NCBI RefSeq assembly: GCF_019656655.1
Contig: NZ_BPMV01000002.1
Coordinates: forward strand, 1 to 64,000
Direction: 5' to 3'
DNA from: Tsukamurella sp. TY48
GTDB taxonomy: Bacteria; Actinomycetota; Actinomycetes; Mycobacteriales; Mycobacteriaceae
DNA: 64,000 nucleotides
Shown: positions 36,502 through 47,098 of the stretch, one piece after another
Layout: the number at the start of each line of letters is the position of its first letter
How positions within the stretch are numbered: position 1 is the first letter of the stretch
The notes under the pieces: generated by a model
What the model was told of the DNA's origin: nothing
The model's database searches: none
What the model saw: the letters and a program-made list of their open reading frames with translations, nothing else
Position numbers and translations under genes: made by a program

Positions 36502-37058
36502 TCGCGGTAGCCCTCCACATCGGCCCAGGTGTCGAGATCGAGGGCCGCATCGCGATCATCGTCGAGGGCCACGAACCGGAGGCCGTCCAGCACCGCGCGC
36601 ATCGGGGCACCGTCGACCGCCGGCAGCGCGGCGAGCGCCCGCCGCAGCGGCGCCATCCGGTACCGGGCGGCCAGCCACTGCAGGCGACCGCCGGAGTCGC
36701 GGAGCACCAACGCATCGGCATCGTCGGGCAGGGGAGCGGCCGTGAGCTGATCGACGATGCCCGCCGCACGCGGCAGGTCGCACGCCAACACCAGCACCTC
36801 GCCGGTCCCCGGCAAGAGCGCCGCGACGCCGGCGGCCAGCGCGGCGACCGGCCCACCGAAAGGCGGCTCCTCGCGCACCACCGTGATCCCCGGCCGGGCC
36901 AGGGACGGCGGACCGACGGCGATCACGGGCAGGCCGCGCACCGCCGCGTAGACACGTTCCACGAGTGGGACACCGGCGATCTCGACCGCCGCCTTATCCG
37001 CGCCGCCCAGGCGGGTGGCCCGCCCGCCGCCCAGCACCAGCGCGGCCGTCACCGTCAT
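36498..37058 (-). CDS. mobA: Molybdenum cofactor guanylyltransferase MobA
   Basis: A 186-aa enzyme that joins GMP to molybdopterin to make the MGD cofactor. The nucleotide-binding N-terminus is LVLGGGRATRLGGADKA, followed by VREEPPFGGPVAALAAG and LVLACDLPRAAG. It overlaps moeA by 4 bases and lies in the same cluster as fdhD and the molybdopterin oxidoreductase, which need bis-MGD. This is not a plasmid mobilisation gene. Confidence 0.9.
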   Translation of the reverse strand: MTVTAALVLGGGRATRLGGADKAAVEIAGVPLVERVYAAVRGLPVIAVGPPSLARPGITVVREEPPFGGPVAALAAGVAALLPGTGEVLVLACDLPRAAGIVDQLTAAPLPDDADALVLRDSGGRLQWLAARYRMAPLRRALAALPAVDGAPMRAVLDGLRFVALDDDRDAALDLDTWADVEGYRD

Positions 37059-38254
37059 CGGAGCACCAGCACCGTCACGGGATCGCCCACCCCCACTTCG
37101 TCGACCCCCGTGGGGACCAGCGCCAGGCCGTTCGCGTCCGCCAGGGAGGCCACCAGGTGCGAGCCGCTGCCGCCGCGTGCGGCGGGCCGCACCGACTCGT
37201 CGTCGACGATCACCGGCAGCACCTGATCGCGCTGCGCGGGGGAGCGCCAGCCCACCGCCGCCCGGCGGATCATGCGGGGCCGCATCACTTCCCGATGGCC
37301 GGCCAGCGACCGCACCGCCGGCCGAACGAACATCTCGAAGGACACCGCGACCGCCACCGGATTGCCCGGCAGGCAGAACACCAGCATGCCGTCATCGGAC
37401 ACTCCGAAGCCCTGGGGCTTGCCCGGTTGCACGGCCACGGAATCGAAACGCACTCCGGACCTGCCCAGCACGGTGCGCACCACGTCGAAGGCACCCACGC
37501 TGGCGCCGCCCGAGAGCACCACGGCATCCGCCTCGATCTCCGCGAGTGCCGCCGACAGTGCCGCCTCATCGTCGGCGACGGTGCGCACCGTCGCCGGCTC
37601 GGCCCCGGCCTCGCGCAGCGCGGCCGCCAGCAGGAAGGAGTTCGAATCCGGGATCTCGCCCCGCGCGGGATCGGCGGACGGTGCCACCAGCTCGGATCCG
37701 GTGGACACCACCGCCACCCGCGGCCGCCGCCGCACCCGGACCCGATCGTGTCCCGCCGAGGCCACCGCCGAGAGCTGCCACGGCCCCAGCTCGGTCCCGG
37801 CAGCCACCGTCACCGCATCCGCGGCCGCGTCCTCGCCGCGCCGCCGGATGTGCGCCCCCGGCTTCGGCGCCCGCGTCACCACGATCGACTCCGGTGCCAC
37901 GGCTGAGACGGCGATACCGAGGTCGGTCGCCTCCAGCGGGACGATCGCATCGGCGTCCGTGGGGACGGGCGCGCCGGTCATGATCCGCACGGCCTCACCG
38001 GGGCCGAACCGCGGATCCTCGCCGCTGCCGGCGGGGACATCCGCCACCACTCGCAATCGCGCTCCCGGCGTGGCATCGCCGCCGCGCACCGCGTACCCGT
38101 CCATCGCCGAATTGTCGAAGAGCGGTACCGGCCAGCGGCCGCGCACGTCCTCGGCCAGCACCGAGCCCAGGGCCGCGGCGAGCTCGACCGAGTGCGCGGG
38201 CAGGGGCCGCGCGGCGGCCAGTATCCGGCGCAGGTGCTCGTCGACGGTGATCAC
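37055..38254 (-). CDS. moeA: Molybdopterin molybdenumtransferase MoeA
   Basis: A 399-aa enzyme that inserts molybdate into adenylylated molybdopterin. Conserved features in order: [62 protein letters not shown] and [20 protein letters not shown]. The GTG at 38254 has GGAAGGGAG 4 bases upstream. The frame stays open upstream but only shadows fdhD. It is divergent from fdhD with a 130-base intergenic region that must hold both promoters. Confidence 0.94.
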   Translation of the reverse strand: MITVDEHLRRILAAARPLPAHSVELAAALGSVLAEDVRGRWPVPLFDNSAMDGYAVRGGDATPGARLRVVADVPAGSGEDPRFGPGEAVRIMTGAPVPTDADAIVPLEATDLGIAVSAVAPESIVVTRAPKPGAHIRRRGEDAAADAVTVAAGTELGPWQLSAVASAGHDRVRVRRRPRVAVVSTGSELVAPSADPARGEIPDSNSFLLAAALREAGAEPATVRTVADDEAALSAALAEIEADAVVLSGGASVGAFDVVRTVLGRSGVRFDSVAVQPGKPQGFGVSDDGMLVFCLPGNPVAVAVSFEMFVRPAVRSLAGHREVMRPRMIRRAAVGWRSPAQRDQVLPVIVDDESVRPAARGGSGSHLVASLADANGLALVPTGVDEVGVGDPVTVLVLR

Positions 38255-38384
38255 CGCACTCCCTTCCACGCTCCGGCCTTGCGGCGTTTCGGGCAGCGTA
38301 GCGGGACCGGGGTCGACTGTGATTCGCGAGTCAACCGCCGCATCGCGTCGAAATCGAGCAAACTCCCGGAGTAGCGTCAAGGGC

Positions 38385-39239
38385 ATGGGCAGGATCACGA
38401 CACGCAGAGCGGTGACGAAAGTCGCCGTCGGGGTCGGTGCCGCCCGCAAGGTGGACACCCTCGCGGTCGAGGAGCCCCTCGAGATCCGGGTGTCCGGCAG
38501 CCCGCTCGCGGTCACGATGCGCACACCCGGGCACGACGTGGAACTCGCCGCGGGGTTCCTGGTGTCCGAGGGCGTGATCAGTCGCGGAGAGCAGTTCGCC
38601 TCGGCCATCCACTGCGGCGGCCCCGGCACCGGCGGCGAACTCAACCAGTACAACGTGCTCGATGTGACCCTCGCCCCCGGTGTGGCACCGCCCGCCGTCG
38701 GGGTGACCCGCAACTTCTACACCACCAGTTCCTGCGGCATGTGCGGTAAGGCCAGCATCGACGCCGTGGAGACGGTGTCGTCCCACGACGTGTCGAGCGA
38801 CCCGGTCGATGTGGACGCCCGGGAACTGGCGGCGTACCCGGACCGCCTGCGCGAGCAGCAAGCCGTCTTCGACAAGACCGGCGGGCTGCACGCCGCCGCA
38901 CTGTTCGACGTCGCGACCGGCGAGCTGCTGGTGCTCCGCGAGGACGTGGGGCGGCACAACGCCGTCGACAAAGTGATCGGCTGGGCCGTGCTGCGCGACC
39001 GGCTGCCCCTGCGCGGCACCGTCCTCCAGGTCTCCGGCCGCGCCAGCTTCGAACTCGTCCAGAAAGCCGTGATGGCCGGGATCCCCGTCCTGGCCGCGGT
39101 GTCCGCACCGTCGTCGCTCGCGGTCGAACTCGCCGACCGGGCAGGTCTCACCCTGGTGGGCTTCCTCCGCGGCGAGACCATGAACGTCTACACCCGGCCC
39201 GAACGGATCCGGGTCGAGTCCCCGGCCCCGATCGGCTGA
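38385..39239 (+). CDS. fdhD: Formate dehydrogenase accessory sulfurtransferase FdhD
   Basis: A 284-aa protein that passes sulfur from a cysteine desulfurase to the Mo-bisMGD centre of formate dehydrogenase. The key loop CGMCG ([14 protein letters not shown]) carries the two cysteines. Other motifs are [39 protein letters not shown] and [13 protein letters not shown]. It is 48 bases upstream of the oxidoreductase it should serve. The ATG at 38385 begins with a short basic N-terminus. Confidence 0.95.
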   Translation: MGRITTRRAVTKVAVGVGAARKVDTLAVEEPLEIRVSGSPLAVTMRTPGHDVELAAGFLVSEGVISRGEQFASAIHCGGPGTGGELNQYNVLDVTLAPGVAPPAVGVTRNFYTTSSCGMCGKASIDAVETVSSHDVSSDPVDVDARELAAYPDRLREQQAVFDKTGGLHAAALFDVATGELLVLREDVGRHNAVDKVIGWAVLRDRLPLRGTVLQVSGRASFELVQKAVMAGIPVLAAVSAPSSLAVELADRAGLTLVGFLRGETMNVYTRPERIRVESPAPIG

Positions 39240-39287
39240 CCCAGCCCCCGACCTCAGCCCCAGCCCAGCACGAAGGAGAGCCGAAAC

Positions 39288-41633
39288 ATGGCGATCGACA
39301 ACGACCCCAACGAGACCCGCGTCCGGGTACCGGGGCTGATGCCCGATGTCCCGCGCCAGGGCGGGTACGGCCCGGTCACCGACGGTGCCTGGTCGTCGAG
39401 CCCGTACCACCACGCCGCCGCGTCCTGGGGCGCCGCGAAATCCGTGGGCACCATCCTGTTCAAGCAGCGCGAGCTGATCCGCGGCACCCACTCGATGTTC
39501 GTGATGAACCACCCCGGCGGCTACGACTGTCCCGGGTGCGCCTGGCCCGACGACAAGAAGCTCACGCTGGACTTCTGCGAGAACGGCGTCAAGCACGTCA
39601 CCTGGGAGATGACCCCCAAGCGCGTGGGCCGCGAGTTCTTCGCCACGCACACCGTGACCGAGCTCGCCGACTGGACCGATTTCGATCTCGAGGACCAGGG
39701 CCGGCTCACCGAGCCGATGGTCTACGACGCCGACAGCGACAAGTACGTGCCGATCTCCTGGGACGCCGCCTTCGCGCTGGTGGGCGAGGAGTTGCGCGGT
39801 CTCGCCAGCCCCGACGAGGCGTCGTTCTACACCTCGGGCCGGCTCAGCAACGAGGCCACGTTCCTGTACCAGCTGCTGGCCCGCGAATACGGCACCAACA
39901 ACCTCCCGGACTGCTCGAACATGTGCCACGAGGCCTCGGGCCGCGCGCTGCAGGCGTCGATCGGTACCGGCAAGGGCACCTGCGATCTGGAGGATTGGGA
40001 GGAGGCCGACGCCCTGTTCGTCATGGGCGTGAACGCGGCATCCAACGCCCCGCGCATGCTGACCGCCCTCGCCGACGCCACCCGCCGCGGCGCGCAGGTG
40101 GTGCACGTCAACCCGCTGGTCGAGGCCGGCGCCACCAAGACGATCGTGCCGCACGAGATGGTCGATATGGCGCTGTTCAAATCGACCTCGGTCTCCGACA
40201 TGAACCTGCAGGTGCGCCCCGGCGGCGACCTCGCCCTCATGCGCGGCATGGCCAAGGTGGTCTTCGAGGCCGCCGAGACCGATCCCACGGCGATCGACCG
40301 GTCGTTCATCGACGACCACACCGCCGATTACGAGGCCTACCGCGAGCTGGTGACCGGCACTCCGTGGTCCGATCTCGCCGAGCAGTCCGGACTCTCGGAG
40401 GCGCAGATCCGCGCCGTCGGAAAGGTGTACCTCGACGCCGACCGCAGCATCATCTCCTGGTGCCTGGGCGTCACCCAGCACGAGCACGGCGTGGACACGG
40501 CCCGCGAGATCATGAACCTGCTGCTGCTGCGCGGCAACATCGGCCGACCCGGCGCCGGACCCTCGCCGGTGCGCGGCCACAGCAACGTGCAGGGCAACCG
40601 CACCTGCGGCATCGACCACCGCCCGCCGCCGTGGACCGACAAGCTCGACGAGGTCTGCGGTATCACCTCGCCCCGCGAGCACGGTCTCGACACGGTGACC
40701 ACCATCGAGGGCATGCACGACGGCTCGGTCAAGGTGTTCGTGGGCATGGGCGGCAACTTCGTGATGGCCGCGCCCGACACCGCGTACACCGCGGCGGGGC
40801 TGCGGCAGTGCGAGCTCACCGTGCAGGTGTCCACCAAGCTCAACCGCAGCCACCTCGTGCACGGCCGCAAAGCCGTGATCCTGCCGTGCCTCGGCCGCAC
40901 CGAGAAGGATGTGCAGACCGCCGGACTTCAGGGCCAGACCGTGGAGGACGCCATGAGCATGGTGCACATCTCCACCGGCAAGCGTCGTCCCGCCTCGCCC
41001 GAGCTGCGGTCCGAGCCCGCGATCATCGCCGGCATCGCCGCCGCCACGCTGCCCGACAGCCGCACCCCGTGGGCCTGGTACGTCGAGGACTACGACCGGA
41101 TCCGCGACGTCATGGCCAAGGTGCTGCCCGGCTTCGAGGGCATGAACGAGCTGATCAAGCAGCCCGGCGGATTCCGCATCCCGCAGCCCGCCCGCCAGCG
41201 CGACTTCCGCACCCCCTCGGGGAAGGCGCACTTCTCGCTGGCACCGCTGCCGAACGTGATCCCCGCCGACGCGAAGACCCTGGTGCTGCAGACCATGCGC
41301 AGCCACGATCAGTGGAACACCACGATCTACTCGGCGAACGATCGCTACCGCGGTATCAAGAACCTGCGGGAACTGATCTTCCTGAACGAGGCCGATATGG
41401 CCGAGCGCGGGCTGTCCGAGGGCGATTTCGTGGACATCACCGCCACCTCGCGCGACGGCAGCGTGCGCACGGTCCGCAAGTTCCGGGCGCTGCGCTACGA
41501 CCTGCCCCGGGGTAGCGCCGCCGGGTACATGCCGGAGATGAACGCACTCATCGGGATCGCCGACTTCAGCACCCAGAGCGATCAGCCGTTGATGAAGAAC
41601 GTGCAGGTGCACGTGGAGCGCAGCGCGGGCTGA
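39288..41633 (+). CDS. FdhF/YdeP family molybdopterin oxidoreductase
   Basis: A 781-aa molybdopterin enzyme of the YdeP/FdhF group. It has HPGGYDCPGCAWPD (CxxC) near residue 80, the conserved NMCHEASGRALQASIGTGKG, the bis-MGD-binding stretches RGNIGRPGAGPSPVRGHSNVQ and MGGNFVMAAPD, and the C-terminal cap domain (RSHDQWNTTIYSANDRYRGI). Unlike classical FdhF it lacks a visible N-terminal 4Fe-4S binding set. Family members are annotated as formate dehydrogenase-like, but formate has not been proven for most. It is probably induced with fdhD. Confidence 0.9.
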   Translation: MAIDNDPNETRVRVPGLMPDVPRQGGYGPVTDGAWSSSPYHHAAASWGAAKSVGTILFKQRELIRGTHSMFVMNHPGGYDCPGCAWPDDKKLTLDFCENGVKHVTWEMTPKRVGREFFATHTVTELADWTDFDLEDQGRLTEPMVYDADSDKYVPISWDAAFALVGEELRGLASPDEASFYTSGRLSNEATFLYQLLAREYGTNNLPDCSNMCHEASGRALQASIGTGKGTCDLEDWEEADALFVMGVNAASNAPRMLTALADATRRGAQVVHVNPLVEAGATKTIVPHEMVDMALFKSTSVSDMNLQVRPGGDLALMRGMAKVVFEAAETDPTAIDRSFIDDHTADYEAYRELVTGTPWSDLAEQSGLSEAQIRAVGKVYLDADRSIISWCLGVTQHEHGVDTAREIMNLLLLRGNIGRPGAGPSPVRGHSNVQGNRTCGIDHRPPPWTDKLDEVCGITSPREHGLDTVTTIEGMHDGSVKVFVGMGGNFVMAAPDTAYTAAGLRQCELTVQVSTKLNRSHLVHGRKAVILPCLGRTEKDVQTAGLQGQTVEDAMSMVHISTGKRRPASPELRSEPAIIAGIAAATLPDSRTPWAWYVEDYDRIRDVMAKVLPGFEGMNELIKQPGGFRIPQPARQRDFRTPSGKAHFSLAPLPNVIPADAKTLVLQTMRSHDQWNTTIYSANDRYRGIKNLRELIFLNEADMAERGLSEGDFVDITATSRDGSVRTVRKFRALRYDLPRGSAAGYMPEMNALIGIADFSTQSDQPLMKNVQVHVERSAG

Positions 41634-41634
41634 C

Positions 41635-42108
41635 CTACTCGGTCACGATCACCGGCTCGTGCGAGACGGGCAGGTTGAGCGAGGCCGCGATGTAGCACTG
41701 CTCGCCCGCGTCCCGGTGCAGGGCGCGGGCGAGTTCCACATCGGTGCCGGCGCGCACCGTGACCCGCGGCCGCAGCTCGATCGCGGTGAATCGCCCACCC
41801 GCGCCCGGGGTCTCGGTCATGGTGCCGGTGGCCGCGTCCACGTAGTCGAGGACCACCACGCCGCGGCGGGCGCACAGCGCCAGGTACGAGAGCATGTGAC
41901 AGTTCGCCGCGGCGGCCACCAGGAGTTGTTCCGGGTTCCACAGGGCCGGATCGCCACCGAAATGCGGGTCCGCGGTGGCGGCGATCGACTGCGTCGCCGC
42001 GGAACTGAGCAGATGCGCACGCGGATAGGTCGCGTAATCGGCGGTGCCCTCGGGCGCCGACCACTCGACTTCGACTGCGTAGATGTGCGTGTTCGGCGGG
42101 CGGATCAT
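41635..42108 (-). CDS. OsmC family peroxiredoxin-like protein
   Basis: A 157-aa OsmC-fold protein: NPEQLLVAAAANCHMLSYLALCARRG carries the resolving Cys, and HRDAGEQCYIAASLN carries the peroxidatic Cys. This group reduces organic peroxides, usually with lipoylated or low-molecular-weight thiol partners. It ends 2 bases from the convergent oxidoreductase gene. Its start is only 25 bases from the divergent aminopeptidase start, with overlapping -10-like elements (TAGATAC on this strand). Confidence 0.88.
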   Translation of the reverse strand: MIRPPNTHIYAVEVEWSAPEGTADYATYPRAHLLSSAATQSIAATADPHFGGDPALWNPEQLLVAAAANCHMLSYLALCARRGVVVLDYVDAATGTMTETPGAGGRFTAIELRPRVTVRAGTDVELARALHRDAGEQCYIAASLNLPVSHEPVIVTE

Positions 42109-42133
42109 GCCTCAGTTGTATCTAATGGCAACC

Positions 42134-43618
42134 ATGGTGCAAAGGCTAAACATTTCGACATCAGTCCGTATGGTCTCGCTGATCGCCGTCGCGGGTCTCG
42201 GAATCGCCGCGTGCGGCTCGTCCTCGGATCAGGCGGCACCGTCGTCGTCCGCGGGTGCGTCCGCCAGTGAAACCGGTACCCCGAAGCGGCCCGCCCCTCC
42301 CGGCGGCGCCGACGACCCGGCGGCCACCGACAAGGCCCGGTCGCTGTCGGACACGGTCCAGCTCGACGGTGCCGTGGCGCACCTGCGTGCCTTCCAGGAC
42401 ATCGCCAACCGCAACGGCGGCAACCGCGCGCTGGGCAGCCCCGGCTACCAGCAGAGCGTCGAGTACATCGAGAACGCGCTGCGCACGGCGGGCTTCGACG
42501 TCAAGCGCCAGACCTTCCAGGCCAGCTCGTGGACCGTCTCCAAGCAGGAAGCCAGCCTGGGCGACGCGCCGCTGAAGGTGGCCGCCCTCAGCGGTTCCGG
42601 CGGCACCAACGGCGATCTCACCGCCAAGGTGGTGGCCACCGGCAACCAGGGCTGCAGTGACGCGGACGTCAGCAAGGTGACCGCCGGATCGATCGCCGTG
42701 GTGGAGCGCGGCACCTGCAAGTTCGGGGAGAAGTACCAGAAGGTCTTCGCCAAGGGCGCCGCCGCGCTCATCCTGGTCAACAATCAGGACGGTGATTGGA
42801 AGGGCGGCACCCTGGGCCTCGACGACGGCGCCGGCATCCCGGTGGTCGGCGTCTCCAAGGCCGACGGTGCCGGTCTGGTCGACGGTGCGCAGGTCCAGCT
42901 CTCCGTGGACGCCAAGACCGTCAAGGCCGACACCTGGAACCTGATCGCCGAGACCAAGAAGGGCAACGCCGACGCCGTGCAGATGGTGGGCGCGCACCTC
43001 GACAGCGTCACCGAGGGCCCCGGCATCAACGACAACGGCACCGGCTCGGCCGCGGTGCTCGAGACCGCGGTGAAGCTCGGCGCCGATGCCGATGTCAAGA
43101 ACAAGGTGCGCTTCGCGTTCTGGGGCGCCGAGGAGGAGGGCCTGCTCGGCTCCGAGAAGTACGTGGCCGATCTGCCGCAGGACGAGCGCGCCAAGATCGC
43201 CCGCTACCTCAACTTCGACATGCTCGGCTCGCCCAACGGCGTGCTCTTCGCGTACGACGGCGACGGCTCCTCGAAGCTCGAGGGCAGCACCGTGGGCCCC
43301 GATGGCTCGGGCGTGATCGAGCAGGTCTTCCAGCGCTACTTCTCCGGCAAGAACGTGCCGGTCTCGTCGAGCGCCTTCGACGGCCGCTCGGACTACGGCC
43401 CGTTCATCGCGCAGGGCATCCCGTCCGGCGGTGTGGACACCGGTGCCGACGACAAGAAGACGCCCGAGGAGGCCCAGAAGTGGGGTGGTGACGCCGGCGT
43501 CACCTACGACCCGAACTACCACAGCGCCAAGGACACCATCGACAACGTGAACATGGATATCTACCGCTCCGCCGTCGGCGCGGTCGCCTGGGCCACGGGG
43601 TACTTCGCGGCGCTGTAA
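42134..43618 (+). CDS. Lipoprotein M28 aminopeptidase (LpqL-like)
   Basis: A 494-aa exported metallopeptidase. The signal peptide ends in a lipobox (LGIAAC near residue 24), then a Ser/Ala/Pro linker. A PA insertion domain follows (GCSDADVSKVTAGSIAVVERG). The M28 zinc site includes GAHLDSVTEGPGINDNGTG, FAFWGAEEEGLLGS and the C-terminal TYDPNYHSAKDT. It probably trims peptides outside the membrane. The start is uncertain: ATG at 42125 or 42134; both keep the basic N-region. Confidence 0.9.
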   Translation: MVQRLNISTSVRMVSLIAVAGLGIAACGSSSDQAAPSSSAGASASETGTPKRPAPPGGADDPAATDKARSLSDTVQLDGAVAHLRAFQDIANRNGGNRALGSPGYQQSVEYIENALRTAGFDVKRQTFQASSWTVSKQEASLGDAPLKVAALSGSGGTNGDLTAKVVATGNQGCSDADVSKVTAGSIAVVERGTCKFGEKYQKVFAKGAAALILVNNQDGDWKGGTLGLDDGAGIPVVGVSKADGAGLVDGAQVQLSVDAKTVKADTWNLIAETKKGNADAVQMVGAHLDSVTEGPGINDNGTGSAAVLETAVKLGADADVKNKVRFAFWGAEEEGLLGSEKYVADLPQDERAKIARYLNFDMLGSPNGVLFAYDGDGSSKLEGSTVGPDGSGVIEQVFQRYFSGKNVPVSSSAFDGRSDYGPFIAQGIPSGGVDTGADDKKTPEEAQKWGGDAGVTYDPNYHSAKDTIDNVNMDIYRSAVGAVAWATGYFAAL

Positions 43619-43663
43619 CCCACCGGTACGCTCGGAGCTGGTCGAACCGACAGCGGAGGTCAC

Positions 43664-45973
43664 GTGGGCAAGTTCAGCAACAAGATGTGGAAGGTGCTCG
43701 GCGCGCAGAGCACGCGGAACCAATCGAGGTCCGTCGCGCTGATCGAGCAGTCCGCCGCATTCGACGAGTGGGCGGCGGGCCTGACCGACGAGGAATTCGC
43801 CGACGCCGCCCTCGCGCTGGACGTGTACAAGCCCAAGGCCGAGGATCGCGCCAAGTTCATCGCGATCGCCCGCGAGGCCGCCGAGCGCACCCTGGGGCTG
43901 CGGCCCTTCGACGTCCAGCTGCAGGGCGCCGATCGGCTGCTCGAGGGCGATGTCGTGGAGATGGCCACCGGTGAGGGCAAGACCCTCGCCGGTGCCATCG
44001 CCGCGGCCGGCATGGCACTGTCCGGCCGGTCCGTGCACGTGATCTCGCCCAACGACTACCTGGCGCGGCGCGATGCCGAGTGGATGAAGCCCTTCTTCGA
44101 TCTGCTCGACGTGACCGTCGGCTTCGTCACCGAGTCCTCGACCCGCGAGGAGCGCCGCGCCGCCTACGGCAAGGACGTGGTGTACGGCTCGGTCAACGAG
44201 ATCGGCTTCGACGTGCTGCGCGATCAGCTCGCCACCCGCGCCGACGATCTCATCTCGCCCACACCGGATGTGGCGATCGTCGATGAGGCCGATTCGGTGC
44301 TCGTCGACGAGGCGCTGATCCCGCTCGTGCTGGCCGGTTCGGTCAAGGGCGATGTCCCGCAGGCCGCCATCATGGAGGTGGTCGCCCGGCTGCGTCAGGG
44401 CCGGCACTACGAGATCGACGAGAACGGCAAATCGGCCTTCCTCACCGACGACGGCGCGAAGCTCGTGGAGGAGGAGCTGGGCGGCATCGAGCTGTACTCC
44501 GATGCCCACGTCGCCTCCACGCTGCCGCAGGTGAACATCGCCCTGCACGCCTACGCGCTGGTCGAACGCGATGTGCACTACATCGTGCGCGACGGTGCGG
44601 TGAAGCTCATCAACTCCTCGCGCGGCCGTGTCGCGGAACTGCAGCGCTGGCCGGACGGCCTGCAGGCCGCGGTGGAGGCGAAGGAGGGGCTCGCCCAGAC
44701 GGATTCCGGCGAGGTCATCGACACCATCACCGTCCAGGCGCTGTTGCAGCGCTACGCCCTGGTGTGCGGCATGACCGGTACCGCGCTCGCGGCCGGTGAG
44801 CAGCTGCGCCAGTTCTACGATCTCGGCGTCTCCCAGATCCCGCCGAACACCCCGAACGTGCGCGTCGACCAGCCGATGCGCGTGTACGACAACAAGGGCA
44901 ACAAGGTCGCGGGCATCGTCGAGTACGTCCGCGAGCTGCACGAGACCGGCCAGCCGGTGCTCATCGGCACGCACGATGTGGCCGAGTCCGAGGAGCTGGC
45001 GCACATGCTCAAGATCTCGGGTGTGGTCGCCACCGTGCTCAACGCCAAGAACGACGCCGACGAGGCGCGGATCATCGCCGAGGCCGGCAAGAAGGGCGCC
45101 GTCACGGTGTCCACCCAGATGGCCGGTCGCGGTACCGACATCAAGCTGGGCGGCAGCGGGGCGGGCGACGACAGCCCCGAACACGACGAGGTCGCCGAGT
45201 TGGGCGGGCTCGCCGTGATCGGCACCGGCCTGCACGACACCGAGCGCCTCGATCAGCAGCTGCGCGGCCGCGCCGGCCGGCAGGGCGACCCGGGCACCTC
45301 GGTGATCTTCGCCTCGGTGGAGGACCCGCTGGTCGAGCGGCACCTCCCGCTCAAGCGGTCGCCCGGCGGCTTCGACCCGGACACGGGGGAGTTCCCGCGC
45401 GGCGGCAAGGCGGCCGACATGCTCGACTCGGCGCAGCGCGTGGCCGAGGGCGCGATGTTGGAGACGCACGCGAACACCTGGCGCTACAACGATCTGGTGA
45501 ACCAGCAGCGCAATCTCGTGATGGCGCGGCGGCACGCGCTGCTCACCACCGACAAGCCGCTCACCGATTTCGTCGAGCTCGAACCGGAGCGCGTCGACGA
45601 GCTGCGCGAGGCCGGCGTGTCCGACGAGGTCCTGGAACAGGCTGCGCGCGAGGCCTTCCTGTACCACCTCGACCGGGTGTGGGCCGAGCACCTCGCCTTC
45701 GTCTCCGAGGTGCAGACCACGATCCACCTGCGCGCGCTGGGCAAGCAGTCGCCGCTCGACGAGTTCCACCGCCTGGTGATCGAGGAGTTCCGCAAGCTCG
45801 CCGAGGAGGCCCTGCGCCGCGCCCGCGAGTCGCTTCGGGAGGCCGAGATCACCTCCGACGGCATCGATCTGGACGCTTCCGACCTCGGGCGCAATACCCT
45901 CACGTGGACCTACATGGTGCACGACAATCCGTTCGCCACCAAGGGCATGGCGAACATGTTCGGATTGATCTAG
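43664..45973 (+). CDS. secA2: Accessory preprotein translocase ATPase SecA2
   Basis: A 769-aa SecA paralogue, shorter than SecA1 because the C-terminal zinc/SecB tail is absent. Walker A is [15 protein letters not shown], Walker [16 protein letters not shown], with GMTGTALA and [14 protein letters not shown] (Q-x-x-G-R-G) of the second motor domain. The neighbours (pgsA-type gene, garA) match Rv1821 secA2. In mycobacteria SecA2 exports a small set of proteins including some without signal peptides. The GTG has GGAGGT 5 bases upstream. Confidence 0.92.
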   Translation: MGKFSNKMWKVLGAQSTRNQSRSVALIEQSAAFDEWAAGLTDEEFADAALALDVYKPKAEDRAKFIAIAREAAERTLGLRPFDVQLQGADRLLEGDVVEMATGEGKTLAGAIAAAGMALSGRSVHVISPNDYLARRDAEWMKPFFDLLDVTVGFVTESSTREERRAAYGKDVVYGSVNEIGFDVLRDQLATRADDLISPTPDVAIVDEADSVLVDEALIPLVLAGSVKGDVPQAAIMEVVARLRQGRHYEIDENGKSAFLTDDGAKLVEEELGGIELYSDAHVASTLPQVNIALHAYALVERDVHYIVRDGAVKLINSSRGRVAELQRWPDGLQAAVEAKEGLAQTDSGEVIDTITVQALLQRYALVCGMTGTALAAGEQLRQFYDLGVSQIPPNTPNVRVDQPMRVYDNKGNKVAGIVEYVRELHETGQPVLIGTHDVAESEELAHMLKISGVVATVLNAKNDADEARIIAEAGKKGAVTVSTQMAGRGTDIKLGGSGAGDDSPEHDEVAELGGLAVIGTGLHDTERLDQQLRGRAGRQGDPGTSVIFASVEDPLVERHLPLKRSPGGFDPDTGEFPRGGKAADMLDSAQRVAEGAMLETHANTWRYNDLVNQQRNLVMARRHALLTTDKPLTDFVELEPERVDELREAGVSDEVLEQAAREAFLYHLDRVWAEHLAFVSEVQTTIHLRALGKQSPLDEFHRLVIEEFRKLAEEALRRARESLREAEITSDGIDLDASDLGRNTLTWTYMVHDNPFATKGMANMFGLI

Positions 45974-45977
45974 CGCC

Positions 45978-46583
45978 ATGAACGACGCCGCGGCACCGGC
46001 CTCCGACCCGGCACCGTCGGACCGGATCGTCAACGTGCCCAACGCGCTCAGCGTGTTGCGGCTGCTCGGCGTGCCGCTGTTCCTGTGGCTGCTGCTGGTC
46101 GAGAAGAACGACGCCTGGGCCCTGGTGGTCCTCATGGTGTCCGGCTTCACCGACTGGCTCGACGGCAAGCTGGCGCGCGTGCTCAATCAGCAGACCAGGC
46201 TGGGGGAGTTGCTCGATCCCGCCGCCGACCGGCTGTACATGATCGCGGTGCCCATCGCACTGGCGATCCGCGGGATCATCCCGTGGTGGGTGCTCGCGCT
46301 GATCGTGGGCCGGGAGGTTCTCCTCGCGGGCACGGTGCCCTTCCTGCGCAGCCGCGGCATCACCGCACTGCCCACGCTGTACCTGGGCAAGGCCGCCACC
46401 ATGGCGCTGATGTACGCGCTGCCGATGCTGTTGGCGGGCACCTTCGACAACTGGCTGGGCACGGTGATGCACCCGCTGGGCTGGGCCTTCCTGATCTGGG
46501 GCTTGGGGATGTACTGGTGGACCCTGGCGCTGTACTGGTACCAGACGGTGCTGGTGGTGCAGCGGCTCCCGCGGCGGACGTAA
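45978..46583 (+). CDS. CDP-alcohol phosphatidyltransferase (Rv1822/PgsA2-like)
   Basis: A 201-aa membrane enzyme with the CDP-alcohol motif D-x2-D-G-x2-A-R-x8-G-x3-D-x3-D: DWLDGKLARVLN, then GELLDPAADR. About six hydrophobic helices. In M. tuberculosis this position holds pgsA2; the acceptor alcohol (glycerol-phosphate, or another diacylglycerol acceptor) cannot be read from sequence. It starts 5 bases after secA2. M. tuberculosis has Rv1823-Rv1825 between this gene and gcvH; they are missing here. Confidence 0.88.
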   Translation: MNDAAAPASDPAPSDRIVNVPNALSVLRLLGVPLFLWLLLVEKNDAWALVVLMVSGFTDWLDGKLARVLNQQTRLGELLDPAADRLYMIAVPIALAIRGIIPWWVLALIVGREVLLAGTVPFLRSRGITALPTLYLGKAATMALMYALPMLLAGTFDNWLGTVMHPLGWAFLIWGLGMYWWTLALYWYQTVLVVQRLPRRT

Positions 46584-46693
46584 CCACACCGGTCACAGGG
46601 GTTAACACCGGGGCGTGTTGCTCGACCCCGGTGCCGCCCACTAAGTTGAAACCGCCGCGCGCCCGGCGCAGCCCTCGCGAAAGGAAGTCTGAA

Positions 46694-47098
46694 GTGAGCG
46701 CCAGCTTTCCCGGAGAACTGCTGTACACGCCCGATCACGAGTGGCTGCTGAAGAAGAGCGACACGGTGGTCCGGATCGGGATCACCGAGTACGCGCAGGA
46801 TCAGCTGGGCGACGTGGTCTTCGTGCAGCTCCCCGAGGACGATGCCGAGGTCACCTCCGGCGATTCGTTCGCCGAGGTGGAGTCGACCAAGAGCGTCTCC
46901 GACATCTTCGCGCCGCTGGCCGGCCGCGTGGTGGCCGTGAACGGCGAGCTGGACTCCAGCCCCGATCTGATCAACTCCGATCCGTACGGCGAGGGGTGGA
47001 TCGTCGAGATCGAGGCCGCCTCGCCCGAGGACCTCGAATCGGCGCTGGGCGAACTGCTCGACGCGGACGGCTACAAGGCGCTGACCGCCGAGGCCTGA
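46694..47098 (+). CDS. gcvH: Glycine cleavage system H protein
   Basis: A 134-aa lipoyl carrier that shuttles the aminomethyl group between GcvP, GcvT and the L protein. The lipoyl-lysine is in EVESTKSVSDIFAP; the hybrid motif includes YTPDHEWL at the N-terminus and DPYGEGWIVEIE. GTG at 46694 has AAAGGAAG upstream. The frame is open further upstream, but that part shadows the previous gene. Confidence 0.95.
   Translation: MSASFPGELLYTPDHEWLLKKSDTVVRIGITEYAQDQLGDVVFVQLPEDDAEVTSGDSFAEVESTKSVSDIFAPLAGRVVAVNGELDSSPDLINSDPYGEGWIVEIEAASPEDLESALGELLDADGYKALTAEA

Noticed and set aside
36498-37058. mobA as plasmid mobilisation gene
   Set aside because: The sequence is the molybdopterin guanylyltransferase, next to moeA; no relaxase motif.
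38331-41612. 1093-codon open frame opposite fdhD and the molybdopterin oxidoreductase
   Set aside because: Pure shadow of two well-recognised genes; the sequence is His/Gly/Val/Asp-rich with no domain.
42161-46186. 1341-codon open frame opposite the aminopeptidase and secA2
   Set aside because: Spans two recognised genes and an intergenic gap, without start signal or motif.
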